Source: Halorubrum sp. Atlit-26R (GTDB taxonomy: Archaea > Halobacteriota > Halobacteria > Halobacteriales > Haloferacaceae). Taken from it: a stretch of 60,529 bases of DNA. Shown here piece by piece: positions 1-7,855 of the stretch (position 1 is its first letter; every line of letters begins with the position of its first letter). Location: the NCBI RefSeq assembly GCF_003666015.1, contig NZ_QPLT01000020.1:1-60529 (forward strand), read 5' to 3'. The notes beneath the pieces were generated by a model that saw only the letters and a list, made by a program, of their open reading frames with translations, was not told where the DNA came from and made no database searches. The translations under genes were made by a program, and so were the position numbers.

Positions 1-82
1 CCCAGCGTGGAGTCCTATCTCGCTCCACAAACGACAAGTCGATCCACGCGATACCTTCGGTGAGGCGTTCGATTTCGGCCAT
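1..82 (-). CDS. IS6-family transposase, N-terminal fragment
   Basis: Only the first 27 codons lie in the window; the gene runs off the left edge. The peptide begins MAEIERLTEGIAWID and continues LSFVERDRTPRW. This resembles the N-terminus of haloarchaeal IS6-family transposases, which open with a similar WIDLxFVERxxTP segment before the DDE domain. The frame stays open upstream of this ATG, so a slightly earlier GTG start is possible. The catalytic domain is not visible, so the family call rests on the N-terminal motif alone. Confidence 0.65.
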   Translation of the reverse strand, partial: MAEIERLTEGIAWIDLSFVERDRTPRW

Positions 83-127
83 AAGCACTCTGAAGTCGAA
101 CGCCTCATCCTCTAACTTTACGCGACC
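1..127 (-). mobile_element. Left IS6-type element end (partial)
   Basis: These 127 bases are the exact reverse complement of 60403-60529; identity stops at base 128. The block holds the start of a transposase gene reading out of the window, preceded by about 45 bp of non-coding IS end beginning GGTCGCGTAAAG on the minus strand. The IS boundary is inferred from where identity with the right end stops. No target duplication can be assessed because the element is incomplete. Confidence 0.75.
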
Positions 128-145
128 CGCGACTCTTCGTGATCA

Positions 146-601
146 TTTATAAATGAACTGCGGTGGCGCGTGCCTGCGAGCGGCCGCCATCGGCGGCCGC
201 GAGTCAGCACGCGCGAGGGAGTCGGCCGCCCGAGCGAAGCGAAGGGCGGTCGACGAGGCTGGGGAGGCGTGAGGCGCGGTTGCGGTGCTGTCCGGGGCGG
301 GACTCGAAGGGGCAGCCGGGAGGGCGGCGCAGGCGACGTAAGCACCGCAACGAGTGAGCGGAGCGAACGAGTGAGGAGCGCAGCGAGCGTGCGCCGCCCT
401 CCCGGCTGGGGCTTCGGAGGTGTTCGTCGTCGACCTGTCCGCAACGTCTTATAAATGATCGACTGGGGCTTCGGAGGTGTTCGTCGTCGACCTGTCCTCA
501 GCGTCTTATAAATAAGCGGCTGGGACTTCGGCGATGTCTGTCACCGACCCACGGTCAACGCCTTATAAAGGACTGACTAGAACCATCAGTCAATCTCCGT
601 T
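146..601 (+). repeat. Dispersed structured element, copy 1 (head plus three tail units)
   Basis: A TTTATAAATGA box (146-156) precedes a head (about 157-402) followed by three tail units with a 57 bp period starting at 403, 460 and 517, and a decayed start at 574. Stems seen in the head: 166-173 with 207-214 (GCGCGTGC/GCACGCGC) enclosing 180-188 with 192-200; 221-231 with 244-254; 315-331 with 390-406 (17 perfect pairs); and 280-289 with 341-350 (10 pairs), which crosses the 17-bp stem as a pseudoknot would. The element fills the space between the left IS end and the 3' end of htpX. Short open frames through it are GC-rich artefacts. Confidence 0.8.
403..573 (+). repeat. Tail array of copy 1: three 57-bp units with TATA-like boxes
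   Basis: Three head-to-tail units begin CGGCTGGGGCTTCGG, CGACTGGGGCTTCGG and CGGCTGGGACTTCGG. Each carries a TTATAAA box 45 bp after its start (448, 505, 562). The first unit begins inside the 3' arm of the 17-bp stem of the head. The box is self-complementary, so it could act as a TATA element in either direction. Units become less similar away from the head. Confidence 0.8.
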
Positions 602-1474
602 TCAGACCGTCTCCATCTCCTTTTCCAGCTCTCGGAGCTTCTCGATGCGGTTCTCCGTCGAGGGGTGCGTCGAGGCGATCTTCCCGACGAAGCCGGCCTT
701 GATCGGGATGATGAAGAACGCGTTCATCTCCGCCTCCTCGCGGAGGTCCTCCTTGGGCACCTTGTCCATCCGGCCGTCGATCGTCATCAGCGCGGAGGCG
801 AGCGCACCGGGCTTCCCGGTGATCAGCGCCGCGCCGCGGTCCGCGGAGTACTCGCGGTACCGCGAGAGCGCGCGGATAAGCAGGAAGGAGATCACCCACA
901 CCAGAAGCGACGCGACGATCGCGACGATGACGGGCGCGCCCTGGCGGTTGTCGCCGCCGAGCAGCCACCCCCACCGCACGATGAAGAAGGCGATGGTCGA
1001 GAGGAACGACGCGATGGTCATCACCATCACGTCGCGGTTCTTGACGTGGGCGAGCTCGTGGGCGAGCACGCCGTCGAGCTCGTCCTCGTCGAGCGCCTGG
1101 AGCAGCCCGGTGGTCACCGCGACGGTGGCGTTCTTCTTGTTCCGCCCGGTCGCGAACGCGTTCGGCACCTGCGTGTCCGCGACCGCGACCGTCGGCTTCG
1201 GGAGGTCGGCCTGCTGGCTCAGCCGCTCGATCCGGCGGTGGAGGTCCGGGTACTCGTCGGCGCTCACCTCGCGGGCGCCCATGCTCCGCAGCGCCAGCTT
1301 GTCGCTGAAGAAGTACTGCGCGAGCGAGAACGCGCCGAACATCGCGAGCGTGAAGATGATCCCGACGTTGAACACCTCGATCAGGACGCCGATGAACACG
1401 ACGTAGAGGGCGAAGAGGAGGAACATCGTGAACCCCATCCGTCCACGGAGTCCCCAGTCTGTCTTCCAGTCCAT
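602..1474 (-). CDS. htpX: HtpX-type membrane zinc metalloprotease (M48)
   Basis: A 290-residue membrane protease expected to degrade misfolded membrane proteins. Two hydrophobic segments lie in residues 15-55. The zinc-binding HELAH motif is at 139-143, with the third-ligand region RYREYSAD near 205-212, and two further hydrophobic segments lie at about 150-200. The length fits the family. A minus-strand TTTAA box about 28 bp upstream of the ATG suggests a leaderless transcript. The stop codon abuts the tail of structured element copy 1. The downstream neighbour in the other direction, the epimerase gene, is divergent and probably unrelated in function. Confidence 0.93.
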   Translation of the reverse strand: MDWKTDWGLRGRMGFTMFLLFALYVVFIGVLIEVFNVGIIFTLAMFGAFSLAQYFFSDKLALRSMGAREVSADEYPDLHRRIERLSQQADLPKPTVAVADTQVPNAFATGRNKKNATVAVTTGLLQALDEDELDGVLAHELAHVKNRDVMVMTIASFLSTIAFFIVRWGWLLGGDNRQGAPVIVAIVASLLVWVISFLLIRALSRYREYSADRGAALITGKPGALASALMTIDGRMDKVPKEDLREEAEMNAFFIIPIKAGFVGKIASTHPSTENRIEKLRELEKEMETV

Positions 1475-1614
1475 ACCCGGAAGTTACCGCTCGGCGCGTT
1501 AAAGGTTGCCGGAGCGGGAGGCCGTGGTCGCCGATCGACGCCCGTGTCGACGAGCGGCGAGCGCGGCGAACCGACGAACAACGCCCTTTTTCGGGCGCTC
1601 CCCGAGGGACGGAC

Positions 1615-2553
1615 ATGGAGACAGTCCTCGTCACCGGCGGCCGCGGCGCCTCCGGGCGCTGGGTCGTCGACCGCCTCGCCGGCGACTACGAGGTCGTCGT
1701 CGTCGACTACGACCACCCGGGACTCGGCGTCGACCCGGCCCCGAACGTCTCGTTCCGCGCGGCCGACCTCGCGGAGCGCGACCAGGCCCTCGACGTCGTC
1801 GCCGCCGTCGACCCCGACGCCGTCGTCCACTGGGCCGCGATCCCCGTCGCCGGCACCCACCCCGAGGGGCGGGTGTTCGAGACGAACGCGCTCGCCGCGA
1901 AGCACGTCCTCGACGCGGCCGGCCGGGCGGACGCCCCGGTCGTCCAGGCCTCCAGCGACGGCGCCTACGGCTTCTTCTTCGCCGACCCGACGCCGTTCCC
2001 GGACGAGCTGCCGGTCACCGAGGCCCACCCGCTCCGCCCCGAGGACCCGTACGGGCTCTCGAAGGTGACCGCGGAGGCGGCCGCGGGCGCGGTCGCGCGC
2101 CGCCACGACGTGCCGGCCGTCTCGATACGTCCGTCGTGGATCCAGTACCCCGGCGCGTACGCCTGCCGCGCCGACGAGTACGTCGACGACCTCGACGCCG
2201 GCGCCGGCAACTTCTGGTCGTACGTCGACGTCCGCGACGTCGCCGACCTCGTCGCGGCCGCGCTCGCGGACCTCCTCGGCGACGACCCCGCCGTCGCCCC
2301 CGGCACCCACGAGGCGGTCAACTGCGTCGCGGGCGACAACGCGCTCGGCCGACCCCTACTCGACCTGCTGCGCGAGTCCTACGGCGAGATCCCGACCGAC
2401 TGCGCGGTCGACGAGAGCGCGATCGCCGAGGGCGACGACCGCGGCGTCTACGCGATCGAGAAGGCGGCGCGGCTGTTCGGGTGGACGCCGTCGCGCTCGT
2501 GGCGCGACGCGGCGGACGCGGCGGTCGCCGAGCCGACGCTGTTCGAGGAGTGA
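1615..2553 (+). CDS. NAD(P)-dependent epimerase/dehydratase (extended SDR)
   Basis: A 312-residue Rossmann-fold enzyme of the extended short-chain dehydrogenase family, the fold of sugar-nucleotide epimerases. The nucleotide-binding glycine motif is TGGRGASG at 7-14; the catalytic pair is Y146 and K150 (YGLSK), with SSDGAYG near 113-119 supplying the serine region. The substrate cannot be told from sequence. A T-rich box (CCCTTTTTTC, about 1584-1593) lies roughly 28 bp before the ATG, suggesting leaderless expression, divergent from htpX. Confidence 0.88.
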   Translation: METVLVTGGRGASGRWVVDRLAGDYEVVVVDYDHPGLGVDPAPNVSFRAADLAERDQALDVVAAVDPDAVVHWAAIPVAGTHPEGRVFETNALAAKHVLDAAGRADAPVVQASSDGAYGFFFADPTPFPDELPVTEAHPLRPEDPYGLSKVTAEAAAGAVARRHDVPAVSIRPSWIQYPGAYACRADEYVDDLDAGAGNFWSYVDVRDVADLVAAALADLLGDDPAVAPGTHEAVNCVAGDNALGRPLLDLLRESYGEIPTDCAVDESAIAEGDDRGVYAIEKAARLFGWTPSRSWRDAADAAVAEPTLFEE

Positions 2554-2585
2554 GTCGAACGGGGCCGGAGACGGAAACCCCGCGC

Positions 2586-4322
2586 TCAGATCGACAAGAT
2601 TGCGTTGACGAGCGTCCGCGTCGCGATGGCGGTGCCCGCGCCGAGCCACGTCAGGAGGACGAAGTGGATGTAGCCGTTCGCGGGGTTGCCGCCGTCGATC
2701 CGGCGGATCATCTGCGAGGAGAGCGCGGCGTTGAAGAGGACGACCGTCAGGAGGAGGTACTCGATGAGCGGGATGTCGTAGGCGCCGGGGTAGACGATCT
2801 GGCCGATGTCCATCTGGTCGAGCCCGAAGTCCGAGGTCAGGTCGGCTAAGATCGCGACGATCTCCAGTCCGATGAAGAAGGCGAACGTCGCGGCCGCCGT
2901 GATCCCGTACAGCAGCCCGATGAACGTCATCGCCGCCTGCCGCCGCTGCTCGCGGAGCTGGTTGACGGCGTTCATGTTCTTCGAGATCAGCTCGCCGAGC
3001 ATCTTCGGGTCCCCGCCCATCCGCCGGCCGACGAGGTACATCTCGGAGAACTTCTGAATGAGGTACGAGCGCGTGTCACGCGTGAACGCTCGCCACGCTC
3101 CTTCGGTGCTGATCCGCATGTTGAGCCGGCGGTAGAGCCGCTCGATGGCCTCGGAGAGCTCGCCGAAGTTCTTGTCGCGCAGCGTCGTCAACACGTCCGT
3201 GGTCGTCGACTGCTTCGCGCTCTCGGTCGCGCCCAGCGCGCGCACGAACGAGGGGAACTCGCCGTCGCGGGCGGTGATCGCCTGCTCCTCCTGCCGGAGG
3301 ACCACCCCGGTGACGATGAGCGGCGAGATGGGGACCGCGAGGTACAGCGGGAGCCGGACGTCGTCGAGGAAGAAGAGGAGGCCGGGGAGGCCGGGGCCGT
3401 ATCCGAACATCCCGGCGGCCGTGATCCCGATGAGGACGAAGGTGAGCCCGCCGCCGCCGATCAGCGACCCCCACAGCTTCAGGTCGCCCGGCGACCGCTC
3501 GTCCGGGTGGTACCAGATCGGGTCGTACGGCGACGTCGCGCGGATCATCGCGTAGAAGCCGAGCTGGACGAAGACGAAGAGCACGATGACCGCCGCCACC
3601 GTCGCGGTCGGGTCGTTGCCGGTGAGGATCGGGAGGACGACGGCGAACACCAACGCGAACGTCATCGAGAGGATCATCGACATGTAGAGGTCCTTCATCA
3701 CCTCCAAGTTCGAGAGCGCGGACTCGTAGCGGGTCTCGTACTGCGCGAGCATCACGTCCTGCTCGGAGACGAGGAACTCCTCGAGCGACTGGCCCGCGCC
3801 CATCGTGTAGCCGAGGCGGTCGAAGAAGTCGGCCATCGCGTCGGAGGGGACCTCCTGCGCGCGGCGGCGACAGGCGTCGTCGAGGCTCTGGTTCCACGTG
3901 TCGACGAGGTGGACGACGCGGCCGATCTCCTCGGCGGCGACGCCGTACTCCTCCTCTTGCGCCAGCGTCCGGAACACCTCCATCCGGTCGATGTTCGTCG
4001 TCGACAGCACCGTCATGTGGGTCATCACGAGGTGCAGCTGGTTGTCGATCTTCGTCTCAAGGCTTGAGAGGTAGATCTTCGGGTAGATGACGGCCGCGAA
4101 CAGGACGAGCCCGCCGAACATCGGGATCGGGACCCGGGCGGCGAAGGGGAGCGGCAGCGCGACCAGGCCGACGACGCTGCCGAGGAACACGAACACGGCC
4201 GGCAGCAGCACGAGGCCGACGTACTTCCCCTTGGAGATGTCGAGCTGCTCGTACGACTCCATCACCTCGGAGGTCAGCTGCGCGGCCGTCGCGAGCCCGT
4301 CGCCGAACTGTTTCACCGCCAT
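2586..4322 (-). CDS. arlJ: Archaellum assembly membrane protein ArlJ (FlaJ)
   Basis: A 578-residue polytopic membrane protein, the platform on which the archaellum motor ATPase acts. Hydrophobic segments are visible near 35-85, 215-265, 285-340 and 470-578, separated by two cytoplasmic, charged T2SF/TadC-like domains; this doubled layout is normal for archaeal FlaJ. It is last in the arl operon on the minus strand, 23 bp after arlI, which fits a cotranscribed ATPase-platform pair. Confidence 0.93.
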   Translation of the reverse strand: MAVKQFGDGLATAAQLTSEVMESYEQLDISKGKYVGLVLLPAVFVFLGSVVGLVALPLPFAARVPIPMFGGLVLFAAVIYPKIYLSSLETKIDNQLHLVMTHMTVLSTTNIDRMEVFRTLAQEEEYGVAAEEIGRVVHLVDTWNQSLDDACRRRAQEVPSDAMADFFDRLGYTMGAGQSLEEFLVSEQDVMLAQYETRYESALSNLEVMKDLYMSMILSMTFALVFAVVLPILTGNDPTATVAAVIVLFVFVQLGFYAMIRATSPYDPIWYHPDERSPGDLKLWGSLIGGGGLTFVLIGITAAGMFGYGPGLPGLLFFLDDVRLPLYLAVPISPLIVTGVVLRQEEQAITARDGEFPSFVRALGATESAKQSTTTDVLTTLRDKNFGELSEAIERLYRRLNMRISTEGAWRAFTRDTRSYLIQKFSEMYLVGRRMGGDPKMLGELISKNMNAVNQLREQRRQAAMTFIGLLYGITAAATFAFFIGLEIVAILADLTSDFGLDQMDIGQIVYPGAYDIPLIEYLLLTVVLFNAALSSQMIRRIDGGNPANGYIHFVLLTWLGAGTAIATRTLVNAILSI

Positions 4323-4345
4323 CGCTTAGATCGCCCCCATCGTCG

Positions 4346-6019
4346 CTACCTCGTGTTCCGGTGCATGTCGAAGGGGAGGCCCTCGACGCCGTCGCGCTGG
4401 AACGAGTTGATCGCGTCGTTCACCTCGTGGTAGCCGAGGATTCCCTCCTGGATCATCCGCTCGATGAGCTCCGCGCGGAAGTCGAGGTCGTCGTAGATGT
4501 CGCGGGTGTCGGCGTACCCCAGCAGGGTCGCGATCTGCTCTTCGAGCACGTAGGAGTTGTTCATCCCCTGGAAGACGATCTCGTCTTCGACGGGGTCCCA
4601 GCTGAACACCTCGCGGGTGACGACCCCCTCCATCTCCTTGGAGTACCCCTCGATCTCCTGGACGCTCGTCACGCGGCGCAGGACCTGGTCGCCCTGTTTC
4701 ACGCGGTTCTGGAACAGCGCCACGTCGGCGTTGTCCATGAACGTCTCCGGGACGTTGATCGGCTCGGAGGTGAACCGCTGGATCATCGAGACGATGTCCG
4801 ACGCGTGGAACGTCAGCATCACCGGGTGGCCGGTCTGGGCGGCCTGGAACGCCATGCGCCCCTCTGCGCCGCGGACCTCGCCCACGATGATGTAGTCGGG
4901 ACGCGACCGCAGCGCGGCGGCGACCAGGTCGAACATGTCGACGTCGGAGGAGCCCTCGCCGCCGCCCTCACGGGTCAGGAGCTGCTGCCAGGTGCTGTGC
5001 GGCGGGATGACCTCGGCGGTGTCCTCCGCGGTGTATATCTTCGAGTCGTCCGGGATGTACGAGAGGATGGCGTTCAGCGTCGTCGTCTTCCCGGACGCCG
5101 TCTCCCCGACCACGAACACCGTCTGCTCGTTCTCCAGACAGAGCCAGAGGTACGCCGCGAGTTCGGGCGACAGCGTCCCCCAGTTGGTGATCTGGTTGAT
5201 CGACAGCGGCACCTCCTCGCCCTGCCGGATGGTGAGCGAGGAGCCCTTCAGCGAGACGTCGTCGGAGTAGATGATGTTGATACGCGACCCGTCCGGCAGC
5301 GTGGAGTCGACGATGGGGTCGGAGTCGGAGAGCGGGTCGCCGATGCGCTCGCCCATGTTGCGCAGCCAGTTGTCGAACTCCTGGGGCGTCCCGAAGTCGA
5401 CGGTCGTCTCCAGCATGCCGAACGTGCCGTGGTCGACGTGACACTCCTTGGGGCCGATGACGTGGATGTCCTCGTTGGCCGGGTCGCGCATCACCGGTTC
5501 GAGCGGGCCGAGCCCGACGATGTCGCGGTTGAGCCGGTAGCGGATGTTCTCGTACGTCTCCTCGGTGACCGACAGCTTCCCGAAGTTCTTCAGCTTCGAG
5601 AGGCCCTTACGCCAGCCGGAAGTGGTGTCGTCGACGTGGGTGACCTCCTCGAGCAGCTCCTCGATGAGGTCGTCGTACTCGGCCTCGTTCTCCGGCGCGG
5701 TGTGCTGGCCGCTCACGGTGAGCAGCCGGTTTTTCACCTCGTTGAGGATCTCCGCCTGCGGGCCGGACACCTCCGGCTCGATGGCGTAGTACTTCGTGTC
5801 CTGCCCGAGGTCGCCGTAGATGTGGCTGTAGATGGGGCCGCCGACCGGGTAGATGACGTTCGGCCGGGCGGACTCGTACTCGTCTTTCGGCTCCTCGATG
5901 AACTGCGGGAACTCCCCGGTGATCTGCTTGAACTCGCGGAGGTGCTCCCGGAGGTGCGGCCGCCGCATGGCCGCCTTTCGGAGCTCTTCGGACGGTTGTG
6001 CGGTGCCGTGTTCGGTCAT
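4346..6019 (-). CDS. arlI: Archaellum motor ATPase ArlI (FlaI)
   Basis: A 557-residue type II/IV secretion-type ATPase that powers archaellum assembly and rotation. Walker A is GETASGKT at residues 305-312, followed by acidic Walker B/His-box regions (LRSRPDYIIVGEVRG and TGHPVMLTFHAS). The N-terminal 200 residues form the archaeal-specific domain. An in-frame stop two codons upstream supports this ATG. The gene lies between arlH and arlJ, but 116 bp with tandem repeats separates it from arlH, unlike the tight spacing elsewhere in the operon. Confidence 0.95.
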   Translation of the reverse strand: MTEHGTAQPSEELRKAAMRRPHLREHLREFKQITGEFPQFIEEPKDEYESARPNVIYPVGGPIYSHIYGDLGQDTKYYAIEPEVSGPQAEILNEVKNRLLTVSGQHTAPENEAEYDDLIEELLEEVTHVDDTTSGWRKGLSKLKNFGKLSVTEETYENIRYRLNRDIVGLGPLEPVMRDPANEDIHVIGPKECHVDHGTFGMLETTVDFGTPQEFDNWLRNMGERIGDPLSDSDPIVDSTLPDGSRINIIYSDDVSLKGSSLTIRQGEEVPLSINQITNWGTLSPELAAYLWLCLENEQTVFVVGETASGKTTTLNAILSYIPDDSKIYTAEDTAEVIPPHSTWQQLLTREGGGEGSSDVDMFDLVAAALRSRPDYIIVGEVRGAEGRMAFQAAQTGHPVMLTFHASDIVSMIQRFTSEPINVPETFMDNADVALFQNRVKQGDQVLRRVTSVQEIEGYSKEMEGVVTREVFSWDPVEDEIVFQGMNNSYVLEEQIATLLGYADTRDIYDDLDFRAELIERMIQEGILGYHEVNDAINSFQRDGVEGLPFDMHRNTR

Positions 6020-6030
6020 GTCCTACACCC

Positions 6031-6083
6031 GGTCGTCGTGGCGGGCCTACGCCCGGTCGTCGTGGCGGGCCTACGCCCGGTCG
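6031..6083. repeat. 24-bp tandem repeat between arlH and arlI
   Basis: The unit GGTCGTCGTGGCGGGCCTAC plus GCCC occurs at 6031-6054 and 6055-6078, followed by a partial third unit (GGTCG). A partial unit (CTACACCC) also precedes it. It lies in the 116 bp between the arlH stop and the arlI start. The unit contains GGGCCTACGCCC, a short hairpin, so each copy could fold in the mRNA. Confidence 0.75.
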
Positions 6084-6135
6084 CGGTGGTCGCGGTCCGC
6101 GCGCGCGGACCGGCTGTGCGTCGAGCGGTCATGTG

Positions 6136-6885
6136 TCAGGCGACGCTGCGGCTCTCGATGACGATTCCGGTTCCGGAACGGACCGAGAACCCGATCGTGT
6201 CGCCGACCTGTTCGCCCATGCCCGCGAACCGCTTCACGTTGATCTGCCGGCGGATGTCGTTGCCGACCTCGATCATCTCGAGCTGGAGGAACACGTCCGC
6301 GATCGACCGGAACGGGCCGATGGCGTCGTCGTCGACCGCCGAGGGGTCGACGGTGAGCACGACCACCTTCCCCTGCGAGATGATCTCGCGGAAGAAGGAG
6401 ATGATCTCCAGGGCGGCCTGCCGCTCCTCGTTCTTCCGCACCAAGGCCTCGAAGGTGGGGTCGTTCCGGAAGATGGCGTCGAACGTGTCGAGGAAGACGA
6501 CGTCGGAGTTCCACATCGCCTCGGCGTCCATCAGCCGCTTGAGCAGCTCCTTGCGCTCGCCGTCGCCGTCGGAGAAGGCGCCGCCGGAGTCGAAGTCGGC
6601 GTGGAGGAAGAGCAGCTCCTCCTGTAAGAGGGGCTTCACCATGTCGTACTCCAGCGAGTGCATCTGGTCGATGAACCCGCGGACGGTGAGCTCCGTCGAC
6701 ATCATCGTCACCGACGCGCCCTCCTGAACGAGCCCGTAGGCGAACCGCTGGGAGATGGCGCTTTTGCCCGCCCCGTAGTCGCCCTCCATGAGGACGATGC
6801 TGCCGCGGGGGATGCCGCCGCCCAGCTCCTTGTTGAGCCGGTCGCGGTCGCCGAGGCCCAAAGAGAGGAGGTTGTCGTGAGGCAT
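6136..6885 (-). CDS. arlH: Archaellum KaiC-like ATP-binding protein ArlH (FlaH)
   Basis: A 249-residue RecA/KaiC-fold protein that binds ATP and docks onto ArlI in the archaellum motor. Walker A is GDYGAGKS at 35-42; a Walker B-like hydrophobic strand ending in D is seen in NSDVVFLDTF. The length is typical. Its start is one base from the arlG stop, consistent with translational coupling in the arl operon. Confidence 0.93.
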   Translation of the reverse strand: MPHDNLLSLGLGDRDRLNKELGGGIPRGSIVLMEGDYGAGKSAISQRFAYGLVQEGASVTMMSTELTVRGFIDQMHSLEYDMVKPLLQEELLFLHADFDSGGAFSDGDGERKELLKRLMDAEAMWNSDVVFLDTFDAIFRNDPTFEALVRKNEERQAALEIISFFREIISQGKVVVLTVDPSAVDDDAIGPFRSIADVFLQLEMIEVGNDIRRQINVKRFAGMGEQVGDTIGFSVRSGTGIVIESRSVA

Positions 6886-6886
6886 C

Positions 6887-7381
6887 TCAGTTACCCCCCT
6901 CCACGCGGAACTGGAACAGCTCCTCGTCGCCGTTCACGGAGAGGTAGACGCGGTGGTCGCCGTCGACGAGCCCGCCGTCCTGCCCCTCGATCTCGCTCAC
7001 GTCTATCGTGAGCCGCAACACGTCGCCGCGGCTCCACGCGTTCGCGCCGTCCGCGGAGACCAGCTCCCCGGAGAGCGCGTCCGGCCGGACGTACGCACCG
7101 TCGAAGACGACGTCGAGGTCGGAGCCGTCGGGCGCCAACCGATACGTCCCGGTGTTCTTTATCAACAGCGTGACGTTCTCCTCGGTCGCGTTGTACACCC
7201 CCGCGCTGGGGTCCGAGATGACCGTCACGTCGGTCCGGAGCTGCTCGGTCGCGTCGAGGCCGGCGTCGTCGACGGCGGCGCTCACGCGGTCGACGCCGGT
7301 CGTGATCGTGCCGACGACGCCCGCGGCGATCACAAGGCTCGCGATGAACAGGATGAGATGCGAGACGGGAACGCTGGCCAT
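6887..7381 (-). CDS. arlG: Archaellum stator-type protein ArlG (FlaG)
   Basis: A 164-residue protein with one N-terminal transmembrane helix (about residues 7-28) and an outside beta-rich domain, the pattern of FlaG, which binds ArlF in the pseudoperiplasm and links the motor to the S-layer. It follows arlF with no gap: the arlG ATG at 7381 directly adjoins the arlF stop. No catalytic motif is expected. Confidence 0.87.
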   Translation of the reverse strand: MASVPVSHLILFIASLVIAAGVVGTITTGVDRVSAAVDDAGLDATEQLRTDVTVISDPSAGVYNATEENVTLLIKNTGTYRLAPDGSDLDVVFDGAYVRPDALSGELVSADGANAWSRGDVLRLTIDVSEIEGQDGGLVDGDHRVYLSVNGDEELFQFRVEGGN

Positions 7382-7855
7382 CTACGCGCCCACCTCCGTG
7401 ACGGTCGCGGCGTCGCGGACGCCGGACTCGACGACGAGGACGACCCGCGTGCCCTCCTCGATCGTCGTCTCCGTCTCGCCCTGTGCGACCCTCACCGACA
7501 GCGTCTCGTCGCCGAGCCAGAGCGCGGTGTCGCCGTCGCCGTCGACGGTCGTGTCCGCGTTCGCCCCGCCCACGTCGACGTACTCGTTGCCGACGACGAG
7601 CGTCGCGTCGCCGGCGACGAGCCCGATCGATCCCTCGTTGGTGGCGTTAACAGTGAGGACGCCGGAACTGACGTTGTACGTCGCGTTCGTCACCGCGAAG
7701 TCGGTGTTCTGCCGCTCGAGCGCGCGCTCGTTGACGCCGTGTTGGGCGTCGGAGACGCGGTCGAGCCCGTTGGCCGCCACGGGGTAGAACGTCGTGAACG
7801 CGAAGAACAGCCCCGCGACGATGATGGCCGTGGACGCGGAGACGCTAACGCCCAT
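7382..7855 (-). CDS. arlF: Archaellum stator-type protein ArlF (FlaF)
   Basis: A 157-residue protein with an N-terminal membrane helix (about 8-30, AIIVAGLFFAFTTFYPVA) and an outside beta-sandwich-like region. FlaF anchors the motor to the S-layer together with FlaG. The start overlaps the 3' end of arlCDE by 11 bp in another frame, showing tight operon packing. The call depends on position and topology more than on sequence motif. Confidence 0.85.
   Translation of the reverse strand: MGVSVSASTAIIVAGLFFAFTTFYPVAANGLDRVSDAQHGVNERALERQNTDFAVTNATYNVSSGVLTVNATNEGSIGLVAGDATLVVGNEYVDVGGANADTTVDGDGDTALWLGDETLSVRVAQGETETTIEEGTRVVLVVESGVRDAATVTEVGA

Noticed and set aside
163-454. Several short open frames through element copy 1 (and like frames in other copies)
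   Set aside because: They lie in stem-forming GC-rich repeats, recur in several frames at once, and look like peptides only because stops are rare in GC-rich DNA.
4361-6727. 788-codon open frame antisense to arlI and arlH
   Set aside because: It is the shadow of two well-recognised genes; its sequence is low-complexity Val/Leu/Arg/Asp without domains.
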